Shown piece after piece: positions 21,364 through 32,387 of a stretch of 64,000 bases of DNA. Each line of letters begins with the position of its first letter. The first letter of the stretch is position 1. The position numbers and the translations under genes were made by a program. Source of the stretch: Hippopus hippopus (taxonomy: Eukaryota; Mollusca; Bivalvia; Cardiida; Cardiidae); the NCBI GenBank assembly GCA_946811185.2, contig OX328112.1, forward strand, positions 25,201,558 to 25,265,557, in the 5' to 3' direction. The notes under the pieces were generated by a model. The model did not search any database. It had not been told where the DNA came from and saw only the letters and a program-made list of their open reading frames with translations.

Positions 21364-21575
21364 TTAACCACACCGAGGAAAAATTTAGGCCTTTGAAAAC
21401 ATTAAGGGAGAAGGAAAAAATTCCAATGCTGGCGACTGGCATTTTGCTCATTTTCCCTTAATGTTTTCTACCCTTTCAAAGGCAAAAGTCATTTTTTGAG
21501 ATACATTTAACATGTCATAAGCAAATGCTTTCAATTCGGTTTAGTCCAAAATTTTGTCGTTTACTAAAGAGTTAA
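21364..21575 (-). mobile_element. MITE-1 copy, shared with 42,688
   Basis: TTAACCACACCGAGG to TTTACTAAAGAGTTAA. The apex is altered (GGCGACTGGC). Confidence 0.75.
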
Positions 21576-21805
21576 TGCAACAAGAAACAAGGTTAATTTC
21601 TACGTTTTTTTTTTTATTGAAGGAAACAGATCACTACAAAAACTTTAAATCAACATTTGCTGGCGACGATGGTTTTAGATAATGACCATGATATGGATGA
21701 AAAAAATAAATGTTGAAAACATGGCAGACTTCCAACATCTTGATTATTTTTCTGTGCAATTATTTATTCCACTGCATAAAGTTATAATTCTTTTTTAATG
21801 CCTCA

Positions 21806-21955
21806 AGCACCTTTCACCACAGCAGTTGACTTTACAGCAAGTGTAGATCAAGATCAGACTACACAATATTTGCATTCTGATATTTATCTACACTTTTCAT
21901 TTTGCTGAGACATTGTGGACAAGGGCAACCTTGAAATTGCTCTTAACTTTGTCTT
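21806..21955. mobile_element. MITE-2-like copy, shared with 43,505
   Basis: Core GTAGATCAAGATCAGACTAC / CATTCTGATATTTATCTAC, degenerate ends. Confidence 0.55.
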
Positions 21956-22068
21956 ATTTTGAGAATGAAACTGCTGCCGTTTGGTTTATTTGGTGCTTTA
22001 AGGCTTGAAAATACTCAATTGTCGGGTTGTTTTGTCTTAATACTTTTTAAGTGCTTGGTTTTTTATGT

Positions 22069-22294
22069 TTAACTCTTTACCTCTTGACAAAATTTAGGAC
22101 TTGACCAAATCGAAAGCATTTGCATAGGACAAATCAAATGAAATGCAAATGATGGTCTATCTTTTTACAAGGGCAGAAAACATTGTGGGAAAAGGAGAAA
22201 ATGCTGGTTACCAGCATTTTCTCCTTTTCCCTCAATGCTTTCAAAAGCCTTCTTCTGGCTTGTTAAAAGTCAGAATTGTGTGGTAAAAGGTTAA
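22069..22294 (+). mobile_element. MITE-1 copy
   Basis: TTAACTCTTTACCTCTTGAC to TGGTAAAAGGTTAA. At the duplicate (about 43,775, TTTATGTTTAAACATG) the site is uninterrupted. Confidence 0.85.
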
Positions 22295-22590
22295 GCATCT
22301 ACCCTCCTTCCCTTCCCCCCCAAAAAAAAATAAAACTACAACTACAGATGATTTCATCTTGCAGCACATAGCTACATCTTGCAATAGGCAAAAATGCCTG
22401 TAACGAATGATTTCTCTTTTTGCCAGTCTATTTTCCTATGTATTCGTGTCTTGAATATGAAATTCTGTTATTCCATTAATTTATACATTACTATTATTCA
22501 AGCAATTTTTAATTATGAGTTATGATGGTATAAATAATACCATAAACACTGAACATAAACATACAAGTAAACATATAGAAAAGGTATTTG

Positions 22591-22782
22591 TTAACCCTTA
22601 GGCTTGTAAGCACGACTCACTGACCTTTTGCTGACAGTTTAGATTAAGATCAGACTGCACAGAATGTACAGTCTGATCTTTGATCTACACTGTCCGTTAC
22701 GGAATGTACCTTTTGAAATAGGAAAATTTTGGTTTTTACTATTGGCTTGAATGTTTCATTTATTTAGCAGGATTAGGCTTAA
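22591..22782. mobile_element. MITE-2 copy with probable empty site
   Basis: TATTTG-TTAACCCTTAGGC ... AGGCTTAA-TATGTAC. The duplicate at about 44,070 reads TATTTGTTGATATGTAC, the empty site with one changed base. Confidence 0.8.
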
Positions 22783-22910
22783 TATGTACATGCAAATGTG
22801 TGTGGGTATAAAAACTTAAGTCTGGGACATGAAATGTTTTAATCGATCATTTAAGGCAAATTGGGGTGTGAGAATAAATACACGCTTGAGCCATAGATTA
22901 ACAAGAGGGC

Positions 22911-24154
22911 CATGATGGCCCTATATCGCTCCACTGGCTAATAAGTAAAAACACTAAAGCCAAACATTGCAATACTTGGCCAATTGGTTTCAATCTAGAA
23001 GACATACAAATTTTTTTCTATAAATTCCTACGAGAAAGTAATGACCCCAGGGCAAAGTCATTTTTGACCACAAAGCTACAATTACTTGAATCCTGGTGGA
23101 GGTCCACAAGATAAAGCCCCATACCAAATAATACAGGTGTAGAATGTGTGTATATAAACAAGATGATTTTCAAAGTTTCCTAGAAAAAAAAACCTGTAAA
23201 ACATAAAGCCCCTGAGACAGGGCTAAATTTAGTAGCCCTAGGTCTTATGGTTAATATCAAGAAGATTTAAAGTTATCACTATAAAAGTCCATGTAAAACT
23301 TGTGATCCCTGGGCTGGGGCAAAACTTGACCCCAAGGCTATAATTTAGGCACTCTTGGTAGACACCCGCTTGATAAAGCTACATGCAAAATTTGGTAGCC
23401 TTAGGCCTTATGGCTAGGTATGAGTAGATTTTTAAAGTTTTCACTATATAAGCCCATGTAAAACTTGTGACCCTCAGGCGGGGCCTAATTTGACCCCAGG
23501 GCTATAATTTGGGCACTCTTGGTAGACACCCACTAGATAAAGCTACATGCCAAATTTGGTAGCCCTAGGCCTTATGGCTAGGTACGAGAAGATTATTAAA
23601 GTTTTCCAAAATATGCCCATATAAAACTTGTAACCCCCAGGGCAGGGCAAAATTTGACCCCCAGGGCTATAATTTGGGCACTCTTGGTAGACGCCCACTT
23701 GATAAAGCTACATGCCAAATTTGGTAGCCCTAGGCCCTATGGCTAGGTATCAGAAGAATTTTTAAGTTTTCCCTATATAAGCCCATATAAAACTTGTGAC
23801 CCCCGGGGTGGGGCCAAATTTGACCCCGGGGCTATAATTTGAAGAAACTTGGTCGAGGTCCACTAGATAAAGCTACATGCCAAATTTGGTAGCCCTAGGC
23901 CTTATGGTTTCAGACAAGAAGATTTTCAATTTTTTTCAGTTTTGTTGCCATGGCAACCAGAGTTTTTGAAGGAATCAAATTTTTTCAAAAAGTTCTGAAG
24001 AGGACCGTGACAGGATCATTTCTGTGAAGTTTCATCAAAATTGGATGGGTAGTTTCAGAGGAGAAGATGTTTGAAATAAAAGTTAACGCACTGACGGACG
24101 CACGACGGACACCGGGTCATGACATAAGCCCGCTGGCCTTCGGCCAGTGGAGCT
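22911..24154 (-). mobile_element. AGCTCCACTGGCC-family element, full length, with empty site
   Basis: On the reverse strand it begins AGCTCCACTGGCCGAAGGCC and ends with the hairpin GGGCCATCATGGCCC plus TCTTGTT. The interior holds about four diverged ~170-bp units (CCATGTAAAACTTGTGACC...CTAGGCCTTATGGCTAGG). The duplicate at 44,211-44,221 (AGATTAAAAAT) is uninterrupted and shows no target duplication beyond the A run. Confidence 0.85.
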
Positions 24155-24213
24155 AAAAATCTCAAATTTTGTAACCCTATTCTTTTCATATCACAATGGA
24201 TGAGTCAATTGTT

Positions 24214-24262
24214 TCACCCTTTACCACATGCCCAATAATAACCCCAACTTTTAATCACCCTG
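24214..24262 (-). mobile_element. MITE-1 left end, truncated
   Basis: CCCTTTACCACATGCCC...CACCCTGAGGAAGAAGTCTG. Similarity to 44,280-44,332 stops here, at the probable 5' boundary of the retrotransposon block. Confidence 0.7.
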
Positions 24263-24831
24263 AGGAAGAAGTCTGTTAACTGGCATTTGTCGAAGACTAT
24301 GAGTTCAAAATTGAAAGTTCAATATTGAATTCCGAAGACCATGTATCGTATTTTGTGCAAAACCGAAGGAATTAAACCCAATTAAACTCAATTTTTCTCA
24401 GACAATTGAGTTTTTCGATAGCACTCAGATATGTTATTAGAAATCGCGTTTTGAAATAAATTGGATTAGGCCATCGATCATGGAAATACTTCTTTTTGAT
24501 TGAAAATAGCTTCACACGCTCTTAGCCTAATAATTGGAGAGGTCATCAGACCTCTCCATTAGTGGTAATAGCAATGAATCTAAAGAACTTTAAACTATCT
24601 AAAAGTAGAATATAGAAAATGGCATCTACAAGCAACGAGTTGAACACATGTATAATGACAAGAAGTAGAAGACTACAAAAACCGAAAAAAGTATACACCC
24701 CTAGTAATAATAAAGCCAAAGGCAAACAAAATACACACTGAACAAGACAAAAGCAATTAACAAGAAATTAGATAGTACTTCCAGGGAAAAGGGGAAAGTG
24801 GAACTGAAAAAAAGGTACTGTAGTCATCACA
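24263..24831 (+). mobile_element. Probable 5' region of the non-LTR element
   Basis: Sequence with no counterpart in the duplicate, leading into the ORF1 remnant. It includes the palindrome GGAGAGGTCATCAGACCTCTCC near 24,537. The exact 5' end is not resolved. Confidence 0.45.
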
Positions 24832-25123
24832 ATGCCAGCAGCAGAATGTGAAGCCTTCAGAGAATGTTCAAAGTCTTTCCATGATAGAAATCCTGAACTT
24901 GAAATCTCTATGGTAATAGACAATCAAATAGCACGAAATGATCTCATTGTAAATGAATCGCTCTCAATCAAAGATAGAAAAAATAATGAACAACTTTACA
25001 GGATAAATCTTCATTTAACGTCTTCCATAGCCACAATTAATGGAAAAAGGTTCATGAATCAACATCTAGATATTATCTGTAACACCATGGCAACGATGGG
25101 CAACTTCTCGGAAGCAAATTATA

Positions 25124-25768
25124 TACTCAGCGTCAATGAAAAGTCACCAGGTAGTCAATCAAAATTTACTCTGGATTGATGAAAGGGCATAATTCCTGAA
25201 ATAGCTATATTTTCTTCTAGCACATTATTACAGTTTCAACGTGAAGCACAAAGGCATAGGGGCATTCTCATGTTAAAAATTTAAGTTGGTAAATGACGTA
25301 CCTTTAAATCAAATGTAAAATAATGTGCAAGTTTTACCCCGACCTGCTTTCTCCCCTGATTTGAGTCCCATAGAACATTTATGGGACCAGCTAGGACGTC
25401 GCGTGTTTGACGGCAGACGACGTATTCATAACTGCCAGCAGATGATTCAGGCACTAACCAGAGAGTGGGAGGCGATCCCTCAGTACAGAATCCAACGTTT
25501 GATTCGCAGTATGAGGCGCAAATGTCAAGCAACTCTGGATGTTCATGGAGGACGCACGCGATACTGATATTTGCAACATTTGATTTAAAGGTTCGTCATT
25601 TACCAACTTAAATCTTTGACATGAGAATGCCCCAATGCCTTTGTGCTTCATGTTGAAACTGTGATAATGTGCTAGAAAAAAATATAGCTATTTCAGGTAT
25701 TATGCTCTTTCATCAATCCAGAGTAAATTTTGATTGACTACCTGGTGACTTTTCATTGACGCTGAGTA
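25124..25768 (+). mobile_element. Tc1-like element remnant with ~190-bp inverted ends, nested in ORF1
   Basis: Ends TACTCAGCGTC / GACGCTGAGTA with TA on each side (25,122-23; 25,769-70). The arms match inversely over about 190 bp (25,124-25,318 with 25,575-25,768), for example GCACAAAGGCATAGGGGCAT and its complement. The short interior holds only the 3' end of a transposase. Confidence 0.85.
25325..25567 (+). pseudogene. C-terminal fragment of a Tc1-like transposase
   Basis: PAFSPDLSPIEHLWDQLGRR carries the last catalytic Glu. The C-terminal end RSMRRKCQATL...GGRTRY resembles that of the Tc1 copies in this window (RSMRQRCQAVL...GGHTRY), so the families are related. The DNA-binding region and the first two catalytic Asp residues are missing, so it cannot act alone. 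Confidence 0.85.
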
Positions 25769-26320
25769 TATAATAAGAGAAGCATGTCTAGAATTATTAA
25801 AGAAAGATCCAATACAAATGATGAAATGATTCTTAATCCAAAGAGTAAAAGCTGTTATGATCAAATTCCTAACTTAAAAGAACAACATCCTCAATCGGAA
25901 ATCGGGGCAGGCTCAAAGGATAACAGACTGTGTACATATATTAGTGAGACTACCAAGAGTCAAAACTCCGGAGCAAATGAGGAAAATCAAGAGTGCAGTG
26001 TATGTGGTAGAGTATGTATTCAGGACAGCATCTTCTGTGACTTGTGTGAAAAATGGTCACACTACTCTTGTCAGGGCATTACAATTGCGGATAAAATCGG
26101 ACTAGAAGAACAATTAGATGAGAATTATACATGTAAGGGCTGTAGTAGCCTGGAAAAAAATGTTAAACCAACATAACGATAAGGACAAAAATGATTCTAT
26201 TCTGGTAGACTTTAATACAACTAGTCATCATGAGGCTGGATGTGGTATATCTGACACTGAAAAGACAAAACTATACAATGATGATACAATTTATTGCAGA
26301 TCCCCTGACAAAAAATAAAA

Positions 26321-27340
26321 ATGGTCTTCCCAATAGTAAGATCAATTTACAGGATCCCTACAACAGAAAGACCATATTACACTAAGTGAACACTATAAAG
26401 AAATCCAACGAAAAGAAAACGAAGAAAAAAGAACAACATATTGCTGAAGTTTCAAAAAAAGCTAGCAACTGCTAGGGCCTATATCATTAATTTAGAACAG
26501 AAGATCAACGAGATAAGTGTATCAAATTCACTAATCTCTGAGTGTAACTTGTGGTGAAAAACTATGTAACTTAAAAACACTATCTGTCCCTGACGGCATA
26601 ACTAGTCAACGACTAACTCTACTCGAACAACGTTTAGCTGCAATAGAAATGACAACCCTAAAAGAATGGGTTACTGCATTGGAGAATAGTCCAACTCAGA
26701 ATACCAACGTTACAAATTTGCATAAGTGTAACCATAAGTCCTGTATGGTACAAGAAATAGACGATCCTGACACTACTTAAGTAGATACATCAGATCCAAG
26801 TAGCACACACAACTCTCAGAAAACCCAAGCAGTAGGTAGACACCAATCAGGAAGGGACCAAGTGCAACAAGAACAGGAATATTTTTTAGACAACCCAGTG
26901 CAGTCAGAAAAACCACCATGGGAGAAACATCAAAGACAAAAGGAGAGAGGAAAAAACAAAAAGAAGAAACCAAGTGTGACACGCGTGCAAATAGAGCAAG
27001 AAAAGGATTCTTCGACCAGTCAGAGTGAGTACGAACGCTCAAAGGAACCATCAAAAACAATTACAGAACACTCCTACGGCTCCTATTCAAAGTGCTCAAG
27101 CAGAACAGGCGACGCAGTTTTTGGTAAATCAAAGGATACATCCCAACCCTATCCTTCAAAGATACGAAACTACGTTGGAAACACTTCCTCAAATAATAAT
27201 ACCAATTACAATACAGCAAAATGCCCTCTGGGGTCGAGCACGAATATTGCGTGCAACCAACCCCCTCAAATCCCGGTGTGCAGATCTCCCGTGTATAATC
27301 CAGTAATAAACTAAAACCAACCACCTCCCAACAGGATATA
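26321..27340 (+). pseudogene. Low-complexity ORF1/inter-ORF part of the non-LTR element
   Basis: Polar, Lys/Gln/Ser-rich short frames (for example 26,862-27,314) with no domain I recognise. Around 26,640-26,700 one frame reads KEWVTALENS, suggesting a short coiled coil. Position and strand fit the retrotransposon. Confidence 0.5.
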
Positions 27341-28130
27341 TCAGTTGTTTTGATTAATGTAGAAGACATAAAAACAAATATACAGTACCTACTATTTCTG
27401 ATGAATTTCAATGATATTGTCGTAATTCAAGAGCACTGGCTGTACTGTTTTGAAAAGAAGCAATAGCAAACGAAAATCAAAAGAATTTTAGAAGCAATAG
27501 CAAACGAAAATCACTGGAGTTCTACTATCATGTGCACTGATGAAATGGAACTGATCTGTCCATTCAAGTGTCCAAGAGGCAAAGGGGGCGTTGCTATACT
27601 CTGGAGTAACAAAATTAGTAATGAAATTACAATCCTTTCTGACTGTAACCACAGAATTATAGCAATAAAAGTAGCAAACCAGCTATGTATTATTAATGTT
27701 TACATGCCGGCAAGAGGTTTAAGTGAGTCTGACCTAGAGTTCGAGTCGTGTCTAGACGAGATAGCAGAAATGATATTTAAATATGGAGGGAATTTAGACA
27801 TCATACTGGGAGGCTATATAAATGCTTCCCTACGCAGGCAAAAGAACATAAAGAGGGACCTATCCTCTTTCATAAATTTAGTAAGGGGTTTGGCTTGAAA
27901 ATGACTCAGGATTATCCAGAGGCTCCAACCTTCTACAATTTCAATGGTACTTCATCCCAGATTGATTATCCTAACCACGAAAACGCAGAGGAACCTAAAC
28001 GTGAATATAATGCAATCCGATTATTTGAATATATCTACTCACAAAGCCATTCAGGCAAAAATTGGATCAAACTGTGCCATCCAAAAGAAAAATCAGACCA
28101 GTCAGATCCAAAAACCACAATGAATTAATT
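27341..28130 (+). pseudogene. APE-type endonuclease domain of the non-LTR element (broken)
   Basis: Endonuclease motifs spread over frames. IVVIQEHWL is at about 27,417. GKGGVAILW, then INVYMPARG, follow in the frame at 27,530-27,898. ILGGYINASL stands where the family has a G-D-x-N motif, so the catalytic Asp is lost. The SQIDYP end motif follows near 27,955. This domain nicks target DNA in target-primed reverse transcription. A frameshift lies at about 27,897 and a tandem duplication of AAGCAATAGCAAACGAAAATC at about 27,459-27,512. Confidence 0.8.
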
Positions 28131-28186
28131 GGGACAAAATAGATAAAATATATAGAAAAAAGAGAAGCGGCTAAAAAGAACAGTAA

Positions 28187-29077
28187 AATGGTTATCATTG
28201 TAAACACCTTAAAATCAGCCATTGATAGAATGAAAAACGGAAAAAGTCCAGACGGTGATGGAATTATGATGGAACATCTTAAGTATGGAGGAATAGCTCT
28301 GTTGAATATTCTTGAAATCTTGTTCTCGAAAATCATATGAGAACAAAAAAATCCCGGAGAAGTTAAAAAATGGTAGTATCACATTCATCTATAAAAAAAA
28401 AAAAAAAAAAAACAGAATAAACCTATTGTGGACCCAAACTCCTACCGTAGAATCACTGTTGCAAGCAATATTGGTAAAATCTTTGAAAAACTACATCTTA
28501 ATACTATTATTGACCAAATTGAGGAGCTTCAGAGTAATCTGCAAAGAGGTTTCACTAAAGGGACATCCCCTCTGTATGTCGCACTCTTACTAACAGAATC
28601 TATAGCTGAAGCGCAAGACAGAAAAACACCTTTTTATGCTGCCTTCTTAGACGCATCCAAAGCCTTTGATGTGGTCTGGCACAATTCGATGCTGAAAAAA
28701 CTAAATGACCTTGGTCTTAGAAGAGTGGATTGGATTATCATGCAACAATGGTACACAAATATGACATCGCAAGTCAAGTTGAAGGGTGAGCTTTCAAAAA
28801 AGTTTGAGGAACATCAAGGGGTAAGACAGGGAGGAATATGGTCCCCAGTATCCTATAAAGCCTTCATTAATCCATGTCTTAAAATCTTTGGAGAGAAATC
28901 CCATTGTTTCAAAATAGGGTCGATCCATTAGCAACTCCCACATGTGCTGACGATGAAATTCTACTTTCAGACAACAAATATGAACTCATGACACTCTTAA
29001 AAATTCAGGAAGCGTACGCAAACAAAGAGAGATATAAGCTCAGTGACCAAAAAAGCGAAATTCTAATTTTTAAATAA
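28187..29077 (+). pseudogene. Reverse transcriptase domain of the non-LTR element (broken)
   Basis: N-terminal RT region RMKNGKSPDGDGIMMEHLKY at about 28,230, a stop and a poly-A tract near 28,393-28,411, then the frame 28,428-28,931 with FLDASKAFDVVWH (motif A catalytic Asp) and GVRQGG (motif B). A frameshift near 28,925 precedes CADDEILLSDN (motif C, the two catalytic Asp). The motifs needed for catalysis are present but in different frames. Confidence 0.9.
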
Positions 29078-29317
29078 AACAGGAAGCCAGACCTTGAGGA
29101 TAGAATATGGTCATTAAATGATAAGAGGCTTGAGGTAGTTGAACAATACACGAATATAGGAATAGAGAGAGGTCCCATGGCTCACCTCAACCTAAGCCCA
29201 GCCATAGATTAGGCCATTAAAACGGCCAGGAAAACAGCTTATTCGCTCATGGGCGCAGGCTTTCATGGGCTAACTGGAATTAATCCATATGTAGGGTGAA
29301 AATTATGGAATATATAC

Positions 29318-30276
29318 ATGTACATAAAACCAAGGCTACTGTATGGTCTTGAATGCCTTACGCTTCGAAAACAAGACATACAAAGACTCTGTCAATATCA
29401 AAAGAAAATTCTCAAATTCTTAATGCACCTCCCAGAAAGACCTGCGGATCCGGCAGTTTACATCCTATCAGGAGAGCTACAAGTTGAAGCAGACCTAGAT
29501 AAGAAATACCTTACCCAGCTTATGAACATTCTTAGAAGCAATGGAATAGAAAAACAGCTAGCAGACAGACAACTAGAAGTAAAAGATAACAACTCGAAAA
29601 GCTGGTTCATGTATGTAGCTAAAATATTGAAGAAATATGACCTCCCCTCCATCTATGAGGTAATGGAAAAATCATTGTCAAAAAATCAGTGGAAGGCTGT
29701 ACTAAAAAAGTCCATCAATTTATACTGGGAAAAAAGGATAATTGAAGAAAGCAATACAAGAACCAGTCTTAAATACCTGTATGCTGAAAACTGTCTTCTA
29801 GGAAAACCTCATAATGTATGGATATCGTCTAGTATCGACACATTGGAGGTAAAAAAGGAAGGTATTAAAGCAAATTTAATCGTTGGTATTTAAATAAAGT
29901 CCAAAAGATGGTATCCAAATTTCAAAAGAGAAATAAGAATGAAATGTGCCAGATATGCAAAACAGAACCAGAAGATGTAGCTCATTCCATTCTTACCTGT
30001 CTAGGTCATTCTAAAATACGGGAAGAATTCAAAAACAGATTTTTTTGTGTGATCAATAGCAACAATGATATTGATGCAATCAAATTAAATGATGAAGTTC
30101 TTTTGCAACTTATTTTAGATTATACTCACCAAATAATCCATAACTCAATAAAGAAATCAAGTACAGGACCTAGACTAGAGGCAATTACCAAAGGGCTATG
30201 CTACGCTCTCCACTGCAATAGAAGTAAAGAGCTAGAAATTCCCTTGATAAAATCTGCTAGAACAAATGTCAACTGA
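29318..30276 (+). pseudogene. C-terminal region of the non-LTR element with CCHC-like zinc knuckle
   Basis: KPRLLYGLECLTL is the thumb-adjacent motif typical of non-LTR polymerases. The following frame (29,908-30,276) carries CQICKTEPEDVAHSILTC, a C-x2-C...H-x4-C knuckle near the C-terminus. The two frames are separated by one stop and a shift at about 29,893. The sequence ends shortly before the 3' tail. Confidence 0.8.
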
Positions 30277-30870
30277 TTATGATTTAAAACTTTCTCTTTA
30301 GTGTATATATATTAAAGAGTATGTTCTCAAAGAGAGAAGTTGATCAGTAGCTGCCTGGTGGCAGATAGGCATGGTCCATCCTGCCATCTGTACCCTGGGT
30401 AGGGTCTTGTATTTGCGCTGATGTGTATGCACATGTATTTGTATGCAGATACATACATAGCTGTGCAGATTGCGTACACATATACACATACATCCCACAT
30501 CCCCTAAATAGATAAATGAACAAAAATTACAAAAAGGAAAAAGAAGAAGTCAAATACTGGATCTATACTAGAAGAAAATACCAGAGGGCTAAACTAAACT
30601 CTACTCTGTGAGAAAAATAAAAGGCTGGAAACTCCCTTGATAAAAATTAACTAGAACAAATTTCAGCTGTTTAAATTTCAACTATATACTGTATTCTTTT
30701 AATATACACATTAAAATATTCTCTCACAGAGAGAAGTTGATCAGTAGCTGCCTAGTGGTAGATAGGCATGGTCCATCATGCCATCTGCACCCCGGGCAGG
30801 GTCTTGCATATGCACGGCCGTGTATACATGTGTGTGATTATGCAGGTGCATACATACGCGTGCATAGTGC
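30277..30870 (+). mobile_element. 3' tail of the non-LTR element, present twice
   Basis: GAGAGAAGTTGATCAGTAGC...GATAGGCATGGTCCATC occurs at 30,331-30,380 and again at 30,729-30,778. The second copy is preceded by a piece resembling the last codons (CCCTTGATAAAA...AGAACAAAT). This suggests a second, 5'-truncated insertion or an unequal tail duplication. Confidence 0.7.
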
Positions 30871-30877
30871 TCAGTCA

Positions 30878-32387
30878 TATATACTGAACCAAAAAAGAAA
30901 CTTCCCCTGTGTTTAAGTGCAAATGCAATGTTATTAAAAAAAATCAAAATATCAGATGACCTACATATATTCGGACGAACGATTATGTGTCCGATAAAAC
31001 AAATTTTAACTCGATTGAAAGCATTTTGCAGAAGAAACCCGCTGAAAGCGATTTTCACGTGTATGCACGGACCAGTATAATTCGTGTATATTTTTTTAAT
31101 CTTTCAGTCTAATTTTATAGACTTTCATGTCAATAAGAAAAAGACGTTGAAAAAAGTTAAGTTCTTTTTAGTTTTCTTTATTTTTGATATGCCTAGAATT
31201 CCGCAAAATTTACGCGAACGTGCCATTGGCATGCTTAATGCTGGTATGACGATGAATGCTGTTGCTATGAATATTGGATGTTCTACTCGTGCTATTCGAC
31301 ACCTTAGATCGACCACGTAGTGGACGTCCTCGCGTCACGACGCGCGGCCAAGACCGCTATATTCGGAACACCCACCTGCGCAATCGCTTCCAAACTGCCA
31401 CAGCCACTGCTGCTAACACCCCTGGTACACATAACAACCGTATATCTGCCCAAACTGTGCGCAATCGCTTGCGCGAGGGTGGGCTACGTGCACGTCGTCC
31501 ATACGTTGGTTGTGTTTTGACGCGACGTCACCGCGTAAATCGTGTTCATTGGGCACGTACACACCAACGCTGGCTTAGACAACAATGGAATGGCGTTCTT
31601 TTCTCTGATGAGTCCAGGTTTTCCATTCATCGAGGTGATGGCAGGGTTCGAGTATACCGTAGGAGAAATGAACGTTATGCCGACTGTTGCGTACTTGAAC
31701 GAGATCGTTTTGGGGGTGGGGGTTCTGTTTTGGTCTGGGCGGGCATTGCACATGGCTTTCGCACTAATCTCGTCGTTATCGAAGGGAATTTGAATGCCCA
31801 ACGCTACCGAGATGAAATTCTTGCGAGGCACGTTATCCCACTGTTTCAAAATAATGCCAATATCACTCTTTTTCAGCATGATAATGCCACAAGCCATACA
31901 GCTAGGGACAATGTGAATTTCCTCAGGGCGAATAACATTGCATTTATTAATGACTGGCCTGCCAAAAGCCCTCATCTGAATCCCATTGAACACCTTTGGG
32001 ATAATTTGGACCAGCGTGTTAGACGTCGCCCTATTCCACCGTCAAACGTCATTCAGCTAAGACAAGCCTTAATTCAGGAATGGAACAACATTCCACAAAC
32101 CGAAATTAATACACTTATCCGTTCTATGCGCCAACGATGCCAGGCAGTCCTTCATGCTGAAGGTGGTCATACCCGGTATTAATTTGTGATTTTGGTGAGC
32201 GACCCCTTCCGCATTTTAACTACCATTTCACTACTTTTGGATAAACCCTCAGCAATAATTTTTTTCACACAAAGTCGCAATAAAATACTCTTTCAATGCA
32301 TATAAATCTAGTTTAATCCTGATTTTCATATTTGTGTATATCTGCACTTAAACACAGGGGAAGTTTCTTTTTTGGTTCAGTATATAT
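30878..32387 (+). mobile_element. Tc1/mariner element, copy 2
   Basis: Same inverted ends as copy 1, about 1,510 bp, inserted at TA next to the retrotransposon tail. It differs by few substitutions, a 32-bp deletion in the transposase and absence of the palindrome-unit element. Confidence 0.92.
31189..32182 (+). pseudogene. Tc1-like transposase, 32-bp deletion
   Basis: Catalytic part fully open from 31,274 to 32,182: SDESRFSIHRGD, FQHDNATSHTARD, DWPAKSPHLNPIEHLWD and the TRY end. A 32-bp deletion at about 31,307 (next to CACCTTAG) puts the helix-turn-helix region in another frame. The N-terminal frame ends at 31,320. Two-base AG repeats at the junction suggest a microhomology deletion. The copies have complementary defects: copy 1 keeps the N-terminus and copy 2 keeps the core. 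Confidence 0.9.

Larger units (their letters stand above)
13796..24262. repeat. Segmental duplicate of 37,682-44,320
   Basis: Long collinear similarity: lysozyme exon and 3' flank (13,796-15,540 with 37,682-39,680), 16,190-16,985 with 39,690-40,260, 16,985-17,200 with 41,425-41,640, 17,730-18,890 with 41,670-42,430, and 21,110-24,262 with 42,440-44,320. The offset is about 24 kb at the left. Differences are mostly insertions: SINE-2, a palindrome element, MITE-1 and MITE-2 copies, a Tc1 element and an AGCT-family element in this copy. Confidence 0.85.
24832..26320 (+). pseudogene. Non-LTR retrotransposon ORF1 remnant with PHD finger (interrupted)
   Basis: The open frame from 24,832 is cut at NFSEANYI by a TIR element (25,124-25,768). 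After it, a frame from 25,784 to 26,176 contains a Cys4-His-Cys3 type zinc finger: CSVCGRVC, then CDLCEKWSHYSC, then a later CKGC. That is the PHD-finger pattern found in ORF1 of some CR1-like non-LTR elements. ORF1 proteins bind the element RNA. Frameshifts and stops follow, so it is not translatable as one protein. The name of the clade is inference. Confidence 0.7.
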
